NCBI GenBank assembly: GCA_942491535.1
Contig: CALOBV010000007.1
Span: forward strand, 186,001 to 250,000
DNA: 64,000 nt
Source: JAUVKT01 sp942491535
GTDB taxonomy: Bacteria > Bacteroidota > Bacteroidia > Bacteroidales > VadinHA17
Direction of reading: 5' to 3'
The position numbers and the translations under genes were made by a program. Positions 17,024 to 26,532 of this stretch are shown one piece after another; the first letter of the stretch is position 1; every line of letters starts with the position of its first letter. Below the pieces are notes generated by a model. It worked only from the letters and a program-made list of their open reading frames with translations, was not told the DNA's origin and made no database searches.

Positions 17024-17107
17024 AGCCTCTAAAGCCTCTACAGCCTCTACAGCCTCTACAGCCTCTAGCCTCTACAGCCTCTAAAGCCTCTAAAGCCTCT
17101 AAAGCCT
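17024..17107. repeat. 9-bp minisatellite AGCCTCTAA/C, about nine copies
   Basis: The 9-base unit AGCCTCTAM repeats about nine times. The A/C variant is at its last base, and one copy is cut to 7 bases. The array lies between the start of the symporter gene (16909) and the end of the DUF6599-like gene (17112). It has no dyad symmetry or spacers, so it is not a CRISPR. It will vary in copy number by slippage. Confidence 0.85.
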
Positions 17108-17111
17108 TTCT

Positions 17112-17975
17112 TTATTCAAGTATTTTCGAAATATAGTTAACCGCAATATCTGAATCTGTCGATTCAAGACCGGTTATTAGTACCATTAGTTTGTTTTTCC
17201 AGGCAAGAAAAATTTCTCCGTTGTATCCATCTTCAAAAGTCGCCTTACCTTCAGTTTGATTTTCAACATCCAGATTTTGTCGGGACATATATTTTTGAAC
17301 CATTGAATCAATTTCTTCACTTTTCTCCCTTCCAAAAAGATAGATAACAAAAGATTTCTCATTTACCGTATAAGATGCCCGGTAAGCATCAGAAAGAAAA
17401 CTGTGCCCTATCACATTCTCTGAAACAAACATCTCTTCGTTTATCTTTTTTCCTTCAAGGGGAAATAGGCCCAATGCAGCGGGGTAAACCTTTTCTGCTT
17501 CAATAGCTTCATCAACTGCCATGGCAAGCCGATCAACTCCAGCAAGTGCTTTCTTACTCTTCGAATAGGTGTAAATCTTTATATAGTAGGTTCCCTTAAA
17601 GAAGTTTTGAAAGCCCTCACCTGAATAACCCTGTACACCTATGTCAATAAAATTATAAGAAGGAGCCCTTTCAAGTGCATATATACCAAAAGCCATTTCT
17701 TCAGATCTGTGCCGATATATTTCAAGCTTAATAACATTCTTCTTTCCCCTGGTAAATTCAACTATATTCAGATCTACGAACCCGAGTGCATTATAACTAT
17801 CTGCTCCTCCATTAATATAATCCCAGAGATCATCAGGTGTATAGACAGGATATTTTGATTCTTTCTTAAACCCATCCAGATCGGGTACATTAAATCCCTG
17901 TGACATTACTGTGTCAGAAAATAGAAAACACAGAGCTATTACCGGGATAATACCTCTCACAATATTATTCTTCAT
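17112..17975 (-). CDS. Exported DUF6599-like protein
   Basis: 287 aa with an N-terminal signal peptide (IIPVIALCFLFSDTVMSQG). The motif DDLWDYINGGADSYNALGF at about 47-65 is the signature I associate with DUF6599, whose members are exported and uncharacterised. Third gene of a tight minus-strand set: 12 bp after the aldo-keto reductase and two genes after the MBL protein. The context hints at a periplasmic redox or metabolite task, but no active site is recognisable. Confidence 0.72.
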   Translation of the reverse strand: MKNNIVRGIIPVIALCFLFSDTVMSQGFNVPDLDGFKKESKYPVYTPDDLWDYINGGADSYNALGFVDLNIVEFTRGKKNVIKLEIYRHRSEEMAFGIYALERAPSYNFIDIGVQGYSGEGFQNFFKGTYYIKIYTYSKSKKALAGVDRLAMAVDEAIEAEKVYPAALGLFPLEGKKINEEMFVSENVIGHSFLSDAYRASYTVNEKSFVIYLFGREKSEEIDSMVQKYMSRQNLDVENQTEGKATFEDGYNGEIFLAWKNKLMVLITGLESTDSDIAVNYISKILE

Positions 17976-17987
17976 TTTTACTAATAT

Positions 17988-19184
17988 TTAAATAATAAAA
18001 TCTTTTGGGACCTGATTCAATCTGCTTATGTCGGCAATTTTTGCCTTCACGTCAAATCCCTTTGTACAATCAACCTGGCAATCACTGCAATCAACACAGG
18101 GATCTAAGCCAGTCTCAAGGTCTGCCAGCAAAGTTTGCGCCTTTTCAAGGTTAGCATATCCATAAGCATACATAAAGGCTCTCATTAGATCCGGCACAGG
18201 CAATTCATTGGTGCATTTCTCAAGGCAGTTCTTACAGGTAGTACAAAACAAGCCCGCTGTGTTCTCAGCTATATGAATATCTCTTTTCTCCTCCTCTGTC
18301 ATTTCTATATCTTTCATAACCATAAGGTCCTCTTCAAGCATATCAAAGGCGGTCATTCCAGGTATTGATGTATGTATATTCGGGTTATTAAGAGCCCATT
18401 TCAAAGCTGCGGTTGCATTTATAGGCTGAGTCCTTTCCTTATCAAAAAAGCCACCTGCCATAGTCTTCATAGCCACAATACCGAGTCCTGCAGCACTTCC
18501 CCTGGCAATAGCATCATCCAGTTCTTTCAGGTAAGTAAGATTAAAGTTATACCGTGTAAGAACAACATCCCAGAATCCATCTTCAATCATTGTATTAATT
18601 ACTTCCACCTCGTTGCTGTGAGTAGAGATACCAATAAACTTAACCCTGCCATCTTTCTTAAGCTTCTGCATGGCTTTAATAATATCCTTATGCCTTACCA
18701 GTTCTTTAGATTCTACTGAATGCATATATAGAATATCTACATATTCAAGCTGAAGTCTCTCCATACTTTCCTCAAACTTCTTAAGAAAATCGTCTGCTGT
18801 TGTAGCTTCAGTCGGAAAGCCTGTTTGCCTCTCAATCCCTGCAGGCTTAATCTTAGTAGCAACAATAAAAGAATCTCTGGGTCGATCTTTCCATATATCG
18901 CCAAGCATCTTTTCATTTCTTCCGCCCTGGTAGCTGTTTGCAGTATCAAAATGGATTATTCCACTGTCCATTGCAGCCTTAACCAGGCTTGGATTGTCAG
19001 CTCTCATAACGCCCATACTAACAATCGGGACTTTTAGCCCGGTCTTACCAAGTGTACGATAAATTATTTCCTCATTATTACTACTGGTCGGAGAAAATGC
19101 ATATGCACCTCCAGATGCAACGGCAAGCGAAGCAGCACCACTAATGCCAGTTCTGATAAAACTTCTTCTGTCTAGTCTTTTCAT
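17988..19184 (-). CDS. Tat-exported aldo/keto reductase with C-terminal 4Fe-4S domain
   Basis: 398 aa. The N-terminus MKRLDRRSFIRTGISGAASL is a twin-arginine signal. An AKR barrel spans about 40-310: DTANSYQGGRNEKMLG with the catalytic Asp and Tyr, the ATKIK lysine and the MHSVES segment containing the usual His. Two cysteine groups follow, CTTCKNCLEKC and CVDCSDCQVDC, enough for two [4Fe-4S] clusters. Export with clusters suggests an electron-transfer-linked reductase in the periplasm; the substrate is unknown. It sits 12 bp after the MBL gene and 12 bp before the DUF6599-like gene. Confidence 0.9.
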   Translation of the reverse strand: MKRLDRRSFIRTGISGAASLAVASGGAYAFSPTSSNNEEIIYRTLGKTGLKVPIVSMGVMRADNPSLVKAAMDSGIIHFDTANSYQGGRNEKMLGDIWKDRPRDSFIVATKIKPAGIERQTGFPTEATTADDFLKKFEESMERLQLEYVDILYMHSVESKELVRHKDIIKAMQKLKKDGRVKFIGISTHSNEVEVINTMIEDGFWDVVLTRYNFNLTYLKELDDAIARGSAAGLGIVAMKTMAGGFFDKERTQPINATAALKWALNNPNIHTSIPGMTAFDMLEEDLMVMKDIEMTEEEKRDIHIAENTAGLFCTTCKNCLEKCTNELPVPDLMRAFMYAYGYANLEKAQTLLADLETGLDPCVDCSDCQVDCTKGFDVKAKIADISRLNQVPKDFII

Positions 19185-19196
19185 AGTATATAGTTA

Positions 19197-19949
19197 TTAT
19201 AGTTTTCTAATTCTTACATCAATATTACTTCCTTTGAGAAGGTCTACTAATTCGCCTGTATTTGTTGTGCCAAAATGGTAGGGATATAGTATCCCTGGAT
19301 TAAACATTTTTGCAGCTTTTGAAGCCATTTCGGGGCTCATGGTATAAGGCAGATTCATTGGTAGAAATGCTATATCAATGTCTTCCAGTTTTGCCATCTC
19401 AGGTATATCTTCAGTATCGCCGGCTACATAAATCCTTTTATCCCCAATAGTTAGCACATAACCATTACCCTCTCCCTTAGGATGAAATGGATTACCAGGC
19501 GATCTTTCATGTTTAATATTATATGCCGGTACAGCCTCAATATTTACCTTGAATCCGAATAGATCATTAAGCTCAAGGCTCTCGCCGTTGCTCAGAATGA
19601 CAGGATTATCGATCTTTTCGGCCGAACCAGCATTGCAAATCACTTTTGTATTTGCATCACAGATCATTTTTAAGGCCTGAGGATCCAGGTGGTCGCCATG
19701 TGAATGGGTAATCAAAACGAGATCTGCCCCGGGAAGTAATTCATAATTACCCTCTGCCCTTACAGGATCGATATGTATTACCCTGTCATCTACTTTAAAC
19801 ATAAGGGTACCATGTCCAATAAACCACAGCTCAAGCTTTCCAACAGATGTTTCAAAAGTATCGTACTCATAATCAGATTGTGCCGAAGAATTATTGGATA
19901 TTAATGCCATGGTAATAAGCGATAGTGTTAAAAAAATAATTTTTCTCAT
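19197..19949 (-). CDS. Exported MBL-fold metallohydrolase (UlaG-like)
   Basis: 250 aa with a signal peptide ending near SSAQS. The metallo-beta-lactamase motif THSHGDHLDP (H82, H84, D86, H87) binds a dinuclear metal centre, with the later Asp in VAGDTED and the C-terminal His in YPYHFGT. The overall pattern is the UlaG/YtkL branch, whose members hydrolyse lactones or phosphodiesters. The substrate is not predictable. First gene of the MBL / AKR / DUF6599-like unit. Confidence 0.88.
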   Translation of the reverse strand: MRKIIFLTLSLITMALISNNSSAQSDYEYDTFETSVGKLELWFIGHGTLMFKVDDRVIHIDPVRAEGNYELLPGADLVLITHSHGDHLDPQALKMICDANTKVICNAGSAEKIDNPVILSNGESLELNDLFGFKVNIEAVPAYNIKHERSPGNPFHPKGEGNGYVLTIGDKRIYVAGDTEDIPEMAKLEDIDIAFLPMNLPYTMSPEMASKAAKMFNPGILYPYHFGTTNTGELVDLLKGSNIDVRIRKL

Positions 19950-20004
19950 GGGTAAATTATTGTTTTGCTTGAAAAATATACAATATTTTTATAAGATTAT
20001 ACTA

Positions 20005-20026
20005 AATGCTTGTGTTTACAAGCATT
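20005..20026. promoter_or_regulatory. 9-bp dyad between divergent MBL and AlbA_2 genes
   Basis: AATGCTTGT-GTTT-ACAAGCATT is a perfect inverted repeat inside the 111-bp divergent spacer. It could be an operator shared by both genes; no T-tract follows on either strand, so it is not a terminator. Confidence 0.4.
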
Positions 20027-20060
20027 AATACCATAATAAAAAGCATAAATCTGATAAATA

Positions 20061-20693
20061 GTGTCCAGATATTTAGAAAAGTTAATTGGAGAGGGTGAGC
20101 ATCTTAATCAGGATTTCAAGTATTGCATTTCAGATGCCAGGAAAATTGCCCGCACATTTTCTGCATTTGCTAACAGCAAAGGTGGCAGGCTCCTTATTGG
20201 AATAAGAGATAATGGATCTGTCGCAGGTGTGTCGAGCGATGAAGAATATTATATGATAGAATCTGCTGCAAATATGTATTGCAGGCCTGAAATAAGTTTT
20301 AGTACTGACATACACCGCACAGAATCTAAAACTGTTATTGAAATAAACATCCCAGAAGGTAATAAAAAACCTTACCTCGCTAATCATCATAACGGGAGAT
20401 GGCTGGCATATATAAGAAAGGGTGATCAGAACCTGCTTGCCAATAAAGTAATTCTTAATCTATGGAAAATAGAAAAAGACGGAATGGATATGCTGATTGA
20501 ATTCAGGGAAGCAGAAACAAAACTGATCGATTACCTGAGAAAGAACGAATATATTACTCTCAGCAAATTCAGAAAATTATCAGATCTAAACAAAAATAAC
20601 GCAGAGTGGGTCATGGCAAAGCTTATTAAAGTAGGTACCATGACTTATGAAATAAGTGAAGACAGCTGTATTTACCTGCCTGCCAATGTATAG
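20061..20693 (+). CDS. AlbA_2 (Schlafen-like) domain protein with C-terminal winged-helix-like part
   Basis: 210 aa. The AlbA_2 domain covers about 10-135: EGEHLNQDFKYCISDARKIA, FSAFANSKGGRLLIGI, then IPEGNKKPYL and YIRKGDQNLLA. These domains are putative nucleic-acid-binding modules. The last 65 residues look like a winged helix (YLRKNEYITLSKFRKLSDL). The start is GTG at 20061, since no ATG precedes the conserved segment. It may be a regulator; the dyad at 20005 is a possible self-site. Not part of a recognisable defence cassette. Confidence 0.83.
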   Translation: MSRYLEKLIGEGEHLNQDFKYCISDARKIARTFSAFANSKGGRLLIGIRDNGSVAGVSSDEEYYMIESAANMYCRPEISFSTDIHRTESKTVIEINIPEGNKKPYLANHHNGRWLAYIRKGDQNLLANKVILNLWKIEKDGMDMLIEFREAETKLIDYLRKNEYITLSKFRKLSDLNKNNAEWVMAKLIKVGTMTYEISEDSCIYLPANV

Positions 20694-20712
20694 TAAACCT
20701 GCCCTTTTGTAA

Positions 20713-20744
20713 TTTGCTTTTGCCTCCATTTTTTAGTATCTTTA
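20713..20744 (+). promoter_or_regulatory. Bacteroidota-type promoter of the KamA-like gene
   Basis: TTTG at 20713-20716 and TATCTTTA at 20737-20744 are separated by 20 bp, matching the TTTG-N19/20-TAnnTTTG consensus except for the final A. The predicted start of transcription is near 20750, about 65 bp before ATG. Confidence 0.65.
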
Positions 20745-20814
20745 CGTTCCGGATTGGGAAAAACGCAACACTCTTACTACTAATAAATTAGACCTTCAAA
20801 AGTATTGGATATAC

Positions 20815-23007
20815 ATGTACTTACTTGAAATAATAGATAAAATATCAATAACACCCAGAGCTGAAAAATTGCTTAACCAGCTATTAGATGAAAACAAGCA
20901 ATTTGCCGCTTTTATTATCAATTCAAGTAGCCCTGACGAAGCAAATAAACTGGTTTATAAATGGGTTTCAGACTGGATGAAGGATGGGCACAAGGATGCA
21001 TGGAGTTATTACAAATATAAACTAAAAGGTCGCGAGCCCTATAAAGCACTTAGCTGGAGGGAAGTGGGTGCTATCCGACTTTTAGATTATGTTGATAATG
21101 CCGGCAGGATATTTGAAAACCTGAACAAAAAGATTAAGCAGAGTATATCAGATCCTATTCACCTGGTATGGATAGCCTATCACCATGGCAAAGGAGGAGG
21201 AAAGGCAGAATTCTTTCTCGACATGATACATTTGCTAAGGCAGTTTACAGGAAATGAAAAGCGGGTTAAGCCGAGTAAAAAAACGGTACTTGAGTGGATG
21301 AAAAGACATCCAACGGGGCTTGAACCTGAAATTATTAAGATAAGGGAAGAGAACCGCGACCGGATATTAAAGGTTATAATTAAATATATTGAAGAGGGGA
21401 TAATAAAGTCGAGTACCTATATCTTTGATCCCGGCATAAGCGAATCTGCTAAGTTAGATATTGCAAAATCGTGGTGGAATGACTTCAGGTTTCATCTTAA
21501 ATTTGCTGTAAGAACTCCTGAGCTATTGAACGAGATGCTTGATTATTCGCTCGACCCGGACACTATGGCACTGCTGGAAGAGGCAAAGGAGGCTGGAATC
21601 CCTTTCTTTGTAAATCCCTATTACCTCTCTCTGCTAAATGTAAATGCACCAGGAAAGTACAGGTCGGCCGACCTGGTGATAAGAGATTACGTTATCTACA
21701 GCAAAGAATTAATCAATGAGTTTGGGAGTATAGTTGCCTGGGAGAAAGAAGATAAGGTTGAGACAGGTAAACCAAACGTTGCGGGTTGGTTACTGCCTAA
21801 CGATAATAATATCCATCGCAGGTATAGGGAGGTAGCGATATTGATACCCGACACAGTCGGGCGGGCATGTGGAGGGCTATGTGTATCATGTCAGCGGATG
21901 TATGATTTTCAGAAAGGAAGATTGAATTTTAATTTAGATAAGCTATTACCACAGGAAAGCTGGGAAGATAAGTTATCATGGCTTATGAGATATTTTGAAT
22001 CAGACAGCCAGCTGCGAGATATACTTATAACCGGCGGTGATGCATTAATGAGCAGCGATAAGTCGCTGGCTAAAATACTTGATGCTGTATATATTATGGC
22101 AATAAACAAGATTGAGGCAAATAAGCAACGACCGGAAGGAAAAAAATATGCTGAAATGCAAAGGGTAAGGCTAGGGACAAGATTACCTGTATATATTCCA
22201 CAGCGGATTACCGACTCACTGGTAAAAGTTCTTGTAGACTTTAAGGAAAAAGCATCAAAAATTGGTATTAAGGAATTCGTGATACAAACTCACTTTGTTT
22301 CACCAATGGAATTAACACCCATTGTATGTGAATCAATAAGAAAACTTAATTCAGCAGGGTGGATAGTAGTTAACCAGATGGTGTTTACAACTGCTGCTTC
22401 AAGAAGAGGATTTGCTTCTAAACTGAGACAGGTATTAAACGACTGCGGAGTACCTACTTATTATACCTTCTCGGTAAAAGGATACATGGAGAACTATCAC
22501 AATTTTGCTACTAATGAAAGGGCCATACAGGAACAGGTTGAAGAGAAAATATTAGGTCATGTTCCGGAGTCAGAATCAGATGCCATTCATGACCTTCCTC
22601 TTGCTGCAGAAAAATCTATCGAGCAAATTAACGCAATAAGAAAGCGGAATAAACTCCCATTTCTTAGCACCGACAGAAATATAATGAACTTACCCGGAGT
22701 AGGCAAAAGTCTTACATTCAGAACAGTTGGGATAACCAGGAGGGGACGACGAATACTTGAGTTTGATCACGACAGTACCAGGATACATAGTCCGATCATC
22801 AATAAGATGGGCAAGGTATCAATTATTGAATCGAAGCCTATAATGAAGTATCTCGATCAGCTAACGTCAATGGGAGAAGACCCGGAAGAGTACAAGGATG
22901 TTTGGGGCTACTCAATCGGTGAGACTGAACCAAGATCCCCTCTTTATAAATATCCTGAATTTGATTTTGATATTACGGATGAATTAACAAATCTCGAGAT
23001 TGACTAG
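20815..23007 (+). CDS. Long KamA-family radical SAM / PLP protein (lysine 2,3-aminomutase-like)
   Basis: 730 aa, about 300 residues longer than classical lysine 2,3-aminomutases, with an extra N-terminal helical region (about 1-290). The radical SAM cluster motif CxxxCxxC is CGGLCVSC at about 351-358. ITGGDALM follows as the SAM-binding GGD segment, and PGVGKS near 630 matches the PLP-lysine site. KamA-type enzymes move amino groups on lysine and related amino acids; the lack of the basic run after the third Cys and the N-terminal extension make lysine uncertain as substrate. Cytoplasmic, monocistronic, with a good promoter. Confidence 0.85.
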   Translation: MYLLEIIDKISITPRAEKLLNQLLDENKQFAAFIINSSSPDEANKLVYKWVSDWMKDGHKDAWSYYKYKLKGREPYKALSWREVGAIRLLDYVDNAGRIFENLNKKIKQSISDPIHLVWIAYHHGKGGGKAEFFLDMIHLLRQFTGNEKRVKPSKKTVLEWMKRHPTGLEPEIIKIREENRDRILKVIIKYIEEGIIKSSTYIFDPGISESAKLDIAKSWWNDFRFHLKFAVRTPELLNEMLDYSLDPDTMALLEEAKEAGIPFFVNPYYLSLLNVNAPGKYRSADLVIRDYVIYSKELINEFGSIVAWEKEDKVETGKPNVAGWLLPNDNNIHRRYREVAILIPDTVGRACGGLCVSCQRMYDFQKGRLNFNLDKLLPQESWEDKLSWLMRYFESDSQLRDILITGGDALMSSDKSLAKILDAVYIMAINKIEANKQRPEGKKYAEMQRVRLGTRLPVYIPQRITDSLVKVLVDFKEKASKIGIKEFVIQTHFVSPMELTPIVCESIRKLNSAGWIVVNQMVFTTAASRRGFASKLRQVLNDCGVPTYYTFSVKGYMENYHNFATNERAIQEQVEEKILGHVPESESDAIHDLPLAAEKSIEQINAIRKRNKLPFLSTDRNIMNLPGVGKSLTFRTVGITRRGRRILEFDHDSTRIHSPIINKMGKVSIIESKPIMKYLDQLTSMGEDPEEYKDVWGYSIGETEPRSPLYKYPEFDFDITDELTNLEID

Positions 23008-23028
23008 TTTTAAAATGATCTTACTAAT

Positions 23029-24642
23029 TTAGATTATTCTAACTCCCATTATAAGAATATCATCAACCTGTTCATGTTTGCTCCCCATCCAGTCGGCTAA
23101 TCTCTTATCGAGAAGATCTCTCTGCTTTTCCATTGGGAGTCCCTGAACCTCCAGGATAAGCTTCTTAAGATTCTTTTTTAAGAATTTTCGGCTAAACTCG
23201 CCCCCGAACTGATCACTATATCCATCAGAAAGCAGGTAGTATGAGACTCCTTTCTCAAGTTTTTGTTTATGCATTTTAAAAGACTGATTCATTCGGGATG
23301 AAATACCTATAGGCATCCGGTCTGCCTCAATAGTCTCAAGTAAATATTTACCATTTGAGAGTGCTGATCTGTCGAGATCGAGTTCATCCTTAAGATATCT
23401 GTTTTTCTCCTCATCGGTAAGTTCCCTGACTACCCAGCACGGATTATACGCTCCCGAATATTCAATCTCATTATCCTCATGGTTAACTACCAAAATACCA
23501 ATATCCATTCCATCCTTGGTTTCCTCAATTCCCTCTTCCATCTGCTTCAAAGAGTCTGTAACATGCTTTCTGAGAGCATTTAGAATCTTGTCTGTATCGG
23601 TATTATCGGCTTTATTTACAATCTCGTCGAGGAATGATATCCCTAATATACTCATAAACGCGCCCGGCACGCCATGACCAGTGCAATCTGCTACAACAAT
23701 ATAAAGGCGTTTCCCTTTCTGGGACACCCAGTAAAAATCGCCGCTCACTATGTCTCTTGGTTTGAATAGTATAAAGTATTCCTCTACCTTATCTACAAGT
23801 GCCTGCTCACTGGGCAGTATAGCCCTCTGGATCCGGCTTGCATAATGAATACTGGCTTCGAGCTCTTCTTTCTGCCTGACAACCTCCTTAGTGCGCGCAG
23901 CTACAATTCCTTCAAGCCGTACATTCTCATTAATCAATCGCCTTGTATATATCTTAATAATTACTACTACCACCATAAGTATAAGGATAGCATATACTAT
24001 CATGGCAATCACGCTCTGGTACCAGGCAGGAAGAATCTCAAACTGATAAACTGTTTCCTCGCTAATGTCCCTGGTTAATCCTTTTGCCTGTATCTTAAAC
24101 TTATACTTTCCGTGCTGGAGATTTGTATAATCCTTATAATTTACACTCTCCCACTTCGTCCAGTCTTTATCAAAGTTTTCTATCATAAATCTATAGGCAA
24201 TACTATCGTCTGCCAGATAGTTATTTGAAGACCAGTTGAAAGTAATATCATTCAGACTGTGGTTTATTTTCGGAATTTGAGTTTTTGGCTGATGTTTTAG
24301 CAATCGGCTTACTCTGCCTGAAGATTCCTCATAAAAAGCCCCATTAAATAATATCGAGTCACCTCCAATTGTTACCTTTCTGATCAAAACATCGTTTGTA
24401 TAGTCAAAATTGCCAATCCTATCCAGATCAAGTAAATAGATTTCCTGCTGTTTAGGCAACCAGAGCATATTCTCTTTCACCATCAGTCCTGCAGTATAAG
24501 ACTTAGGTAGCAGGTAAAAAACATCTACAACCTTAGAACCATCAGGTTTAACAATATAATCGAAATTTCTATAATCGAAGGCTGAAATCAGAACACCATA
24601 TTCTCCAAGGCTAAGCAATATCTTCATACTGAATACTATCAT
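23029..24642 (-). CDS. Y_Y_Y domain / SpoIIE-type PP2C phosphatase (C-terminal part of a broken sensor)
   Basis: 537 aa still open. A propeller tail and Y_Y_Y-like domain (about 105-205; ENFDKDWTKWESVNYKDYTNL) precedes a TM helix near 215-235 and a coiled coil (ENVRLEGIVAARTKEVVRQK). A SpoIIE PP2C phosphatase domain fills about 270-535, with metal-binding VSGDFYW, ADCTGHGVPGAFM, DGYSDQFGG and DDILIMG all intact. Such proteins sense a periplasmic signal and dephosphorylate a regulator. The N-terminal sensor is encoded upstream in broken frames, so this ORF is probably a fragment without a proper start. Confidence 0.85.
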   Translation of the reverse strand: MIVFSMKILLSLGEYGVLISAFDYRNFDYIVKPDGSKVVDVFYLLPKSYTAGLMVKENMLWLPKQQEIYLLDLDRIGNFDYTNDVLIRKVTIGGDSILFNGAFYEESSGRVSRLLKHQPKTQIPKINHSLNDITFNWSSNNYLADDSIAYRFMIENFDKDWTKWESVNYKDYTNLQHGKYKFKIQAKGLTRDISEETVYQFEILPAWYQSVIAMIVYAILILMVVVVIIKIYTRRLINENVRLEGIVAARTKEVVRQKEELEASIHYASRIQRAILPSEQALVDKVEEYFILFKPRDIVSGDFYWVSQKGKRLYIVVADCTGHGVPGAFMSILGISFLDEIVNKADNTDTDKILNALRKHVTDSLKQMEEGIEETKDGMDIGILVVNHEDNEIEYSGAYNPCWVVRELTDEEKNRYLKDELDLDRSALSNGKYLLETIEADRMPIGISSRMNQSFKMHKQKLEKGVSYYLLSDGYSDQFGGEFSRKFLKKNLKKLILEVQGLPMEKQRDLLDKRLADWMGSKHEQVDDILIMGVRII

Positions 24643-26418
24643 CTCTGTCCATCAAGATGATATTTTTCCTCCACTTCAAACTTTCCCACTGGTTCGCATT
24701 ATACTTTAGTATTGATGAAGTTGGTAACAATTGTAATATAGCCATCAATCTTTTCAACAGACTTTATTTCCAGACCCGTTTATCTCATCTCCGTTATATT
24801 CTGCAACAATTGCTGTATCCGAATTAGAGATATCTACTGTAAGCAATTTATTCTGATTAATAGTACTAACCCACAACTTTGATGGCGACTTTCCTCAACT
24901 ACATTATTAACTCTACCCGGGAAATCCTTTATATGAAGAATTATGTCTCCATTTACCATTCGTCATACTGAATAACTCTCAGTCTTACTCTTTAAGGCCA
25001 AGATAAAACGACTCCATTCTTGATATTTTGATCGTTTAAGGCTAGAAATCCAGTCTGCATTTAAATCGTCAGAAGGATTTGCAAGTATATCGACAAACTT
25101 GCTTACTTTTTCTTTCTCATCAATAATAAATAAGCCGTCAAGAGTAGCTGCCAGCAGAAAGTTCCTGTTATCATCCGATTAAAGGGAACAATTGAAAATG
25201 TTTGACCGCTTATTCCCTCCATATCCTTAAATATAACCTTGTTATCAATCGTTGTCTTTTTTGCAACACCCTTATCTCCACAGACATAAACTCCTCCGTT
25301 GAACTTACAAATCACTCTGATAGCAAAGGTAATATTATTCCTTTCATCGAAATACCTGATAGGCAGATTATATGAGATATGATATATCTTCTCGACAACA
25401 GTCATCCAGAATTGTGACGACAACGATGGTGAACCATCATGGTACATAAAATATACCTGGTCATCGTGTAAACCAAGAGATTCATTTGAATATAGCTCCA
25501 CCAGTTCACCTTCTCTGTTAAATATATAAACACCTGCACTTGTTGTCCCGAAAGCGTAATTGCCATCACTTAAAACACATCCATTATATATCTGGTCGTT
25601 CTTAATAGCCTCATTAACTTCTTCAGAAACAAAATCTGTCCTGATCTCTCCTGTATGATAGTTATATAGGTGCAATCCATTGAAAAATGTCCCCACAACG
25701 CACCACTCATCATCGTAGGGTAAAACAGAGAAGCAATAATCCCTTCCAAAAGCCTCTCCTCCTGGCAATAAACTTATTGAGTCGCCCTGTATAACAGTTA
25801 ATCCCTCCCTATTATCGGCAATAAGCAGACGATTATTGTGTACCTCATAAATGCGTTGCATTTTAAAATATCTGTCCGATGTCAGAAGTTTACCTAAGAA
25901 ATCTTTCTCGATAGTTATATCTGTAAACAGTTTTCTTTGAAATAAAATAGATATTATTCTTTCAAAGTATTCAATATCATATACATCTCCCATGTTACCC
26001 TGGGCAGTTGAATCTAACCTGTCGCTTACAGAAACATATTCCATATTTCCAAGATCACCTTTTTGGTTGTAATATAACCAAATTCATAGGGCCTGAAGCA
26101 TATATTATCCCGTTGGGATCTTTATCTATGGCGTAGGATTACAGGATTATTGTTAATCCTGATTGAATTCCAGTTTATGCCATCAAACTCAAGCACGCCC
26201 TGTATCTCATTCCCCAGGTAAACAATACCCCTATCATCCTTTATAATGCTATAATTCCATTCAGATCCGCCTGTCTGAGCATAATCATAGGAAACCATTA
26301 GTGGATTGCCCTTTGAATTAACCTGAGCACTGAGCGGCTCGACAAAAAGGAACATAAAAAGGACCGGAAGCAATAATAGGGACCGCCTGTATTTCATAGG
26401 ATAATATTTTCTTTTCAT
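23029..26418 (-). pseudogene. Two-component-type beta-propeller / Y_Y_Y / SpoIIE sensor, multiply frameshifted
   Basis: The locus reads as one gene of about 1,100 codons in pieces. 26122-26418 carries a signal peptide and the first propeller strands (SEWNYSIIKDDRGIVYLGNE). 25103-26044 continues the propeller in another frame, and 23029-24642 holds the Y_Y_Y and SpoIIE parts. Between 24643 and 25102 all three frames alternate with propeller-like sequence (NFLLAATLDGLFIIDEKEK and others), implying at least three indels. A further break lies at 26045-26121. Real decay is likely given several hits in one gene, but noisy assembly of this stretch is possible. Confidence 0.75.
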
Positions 26419-26532
26419 TGATAAAGATACAAATCCTTTAAAATTATCATAATCACTATCAATTTCAAAAAATGAACGAAATTACTATCTTGTGCGTTAT
26501 AAGGTAACGTTTAGGTTAATTTAAGAATTGAA

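Noticed and set aside
17024..17107. Possible CRISPR array
   Set aside because: The units are 9 bp with no spacers and no cas gene is nearby; it is a minisatellite.
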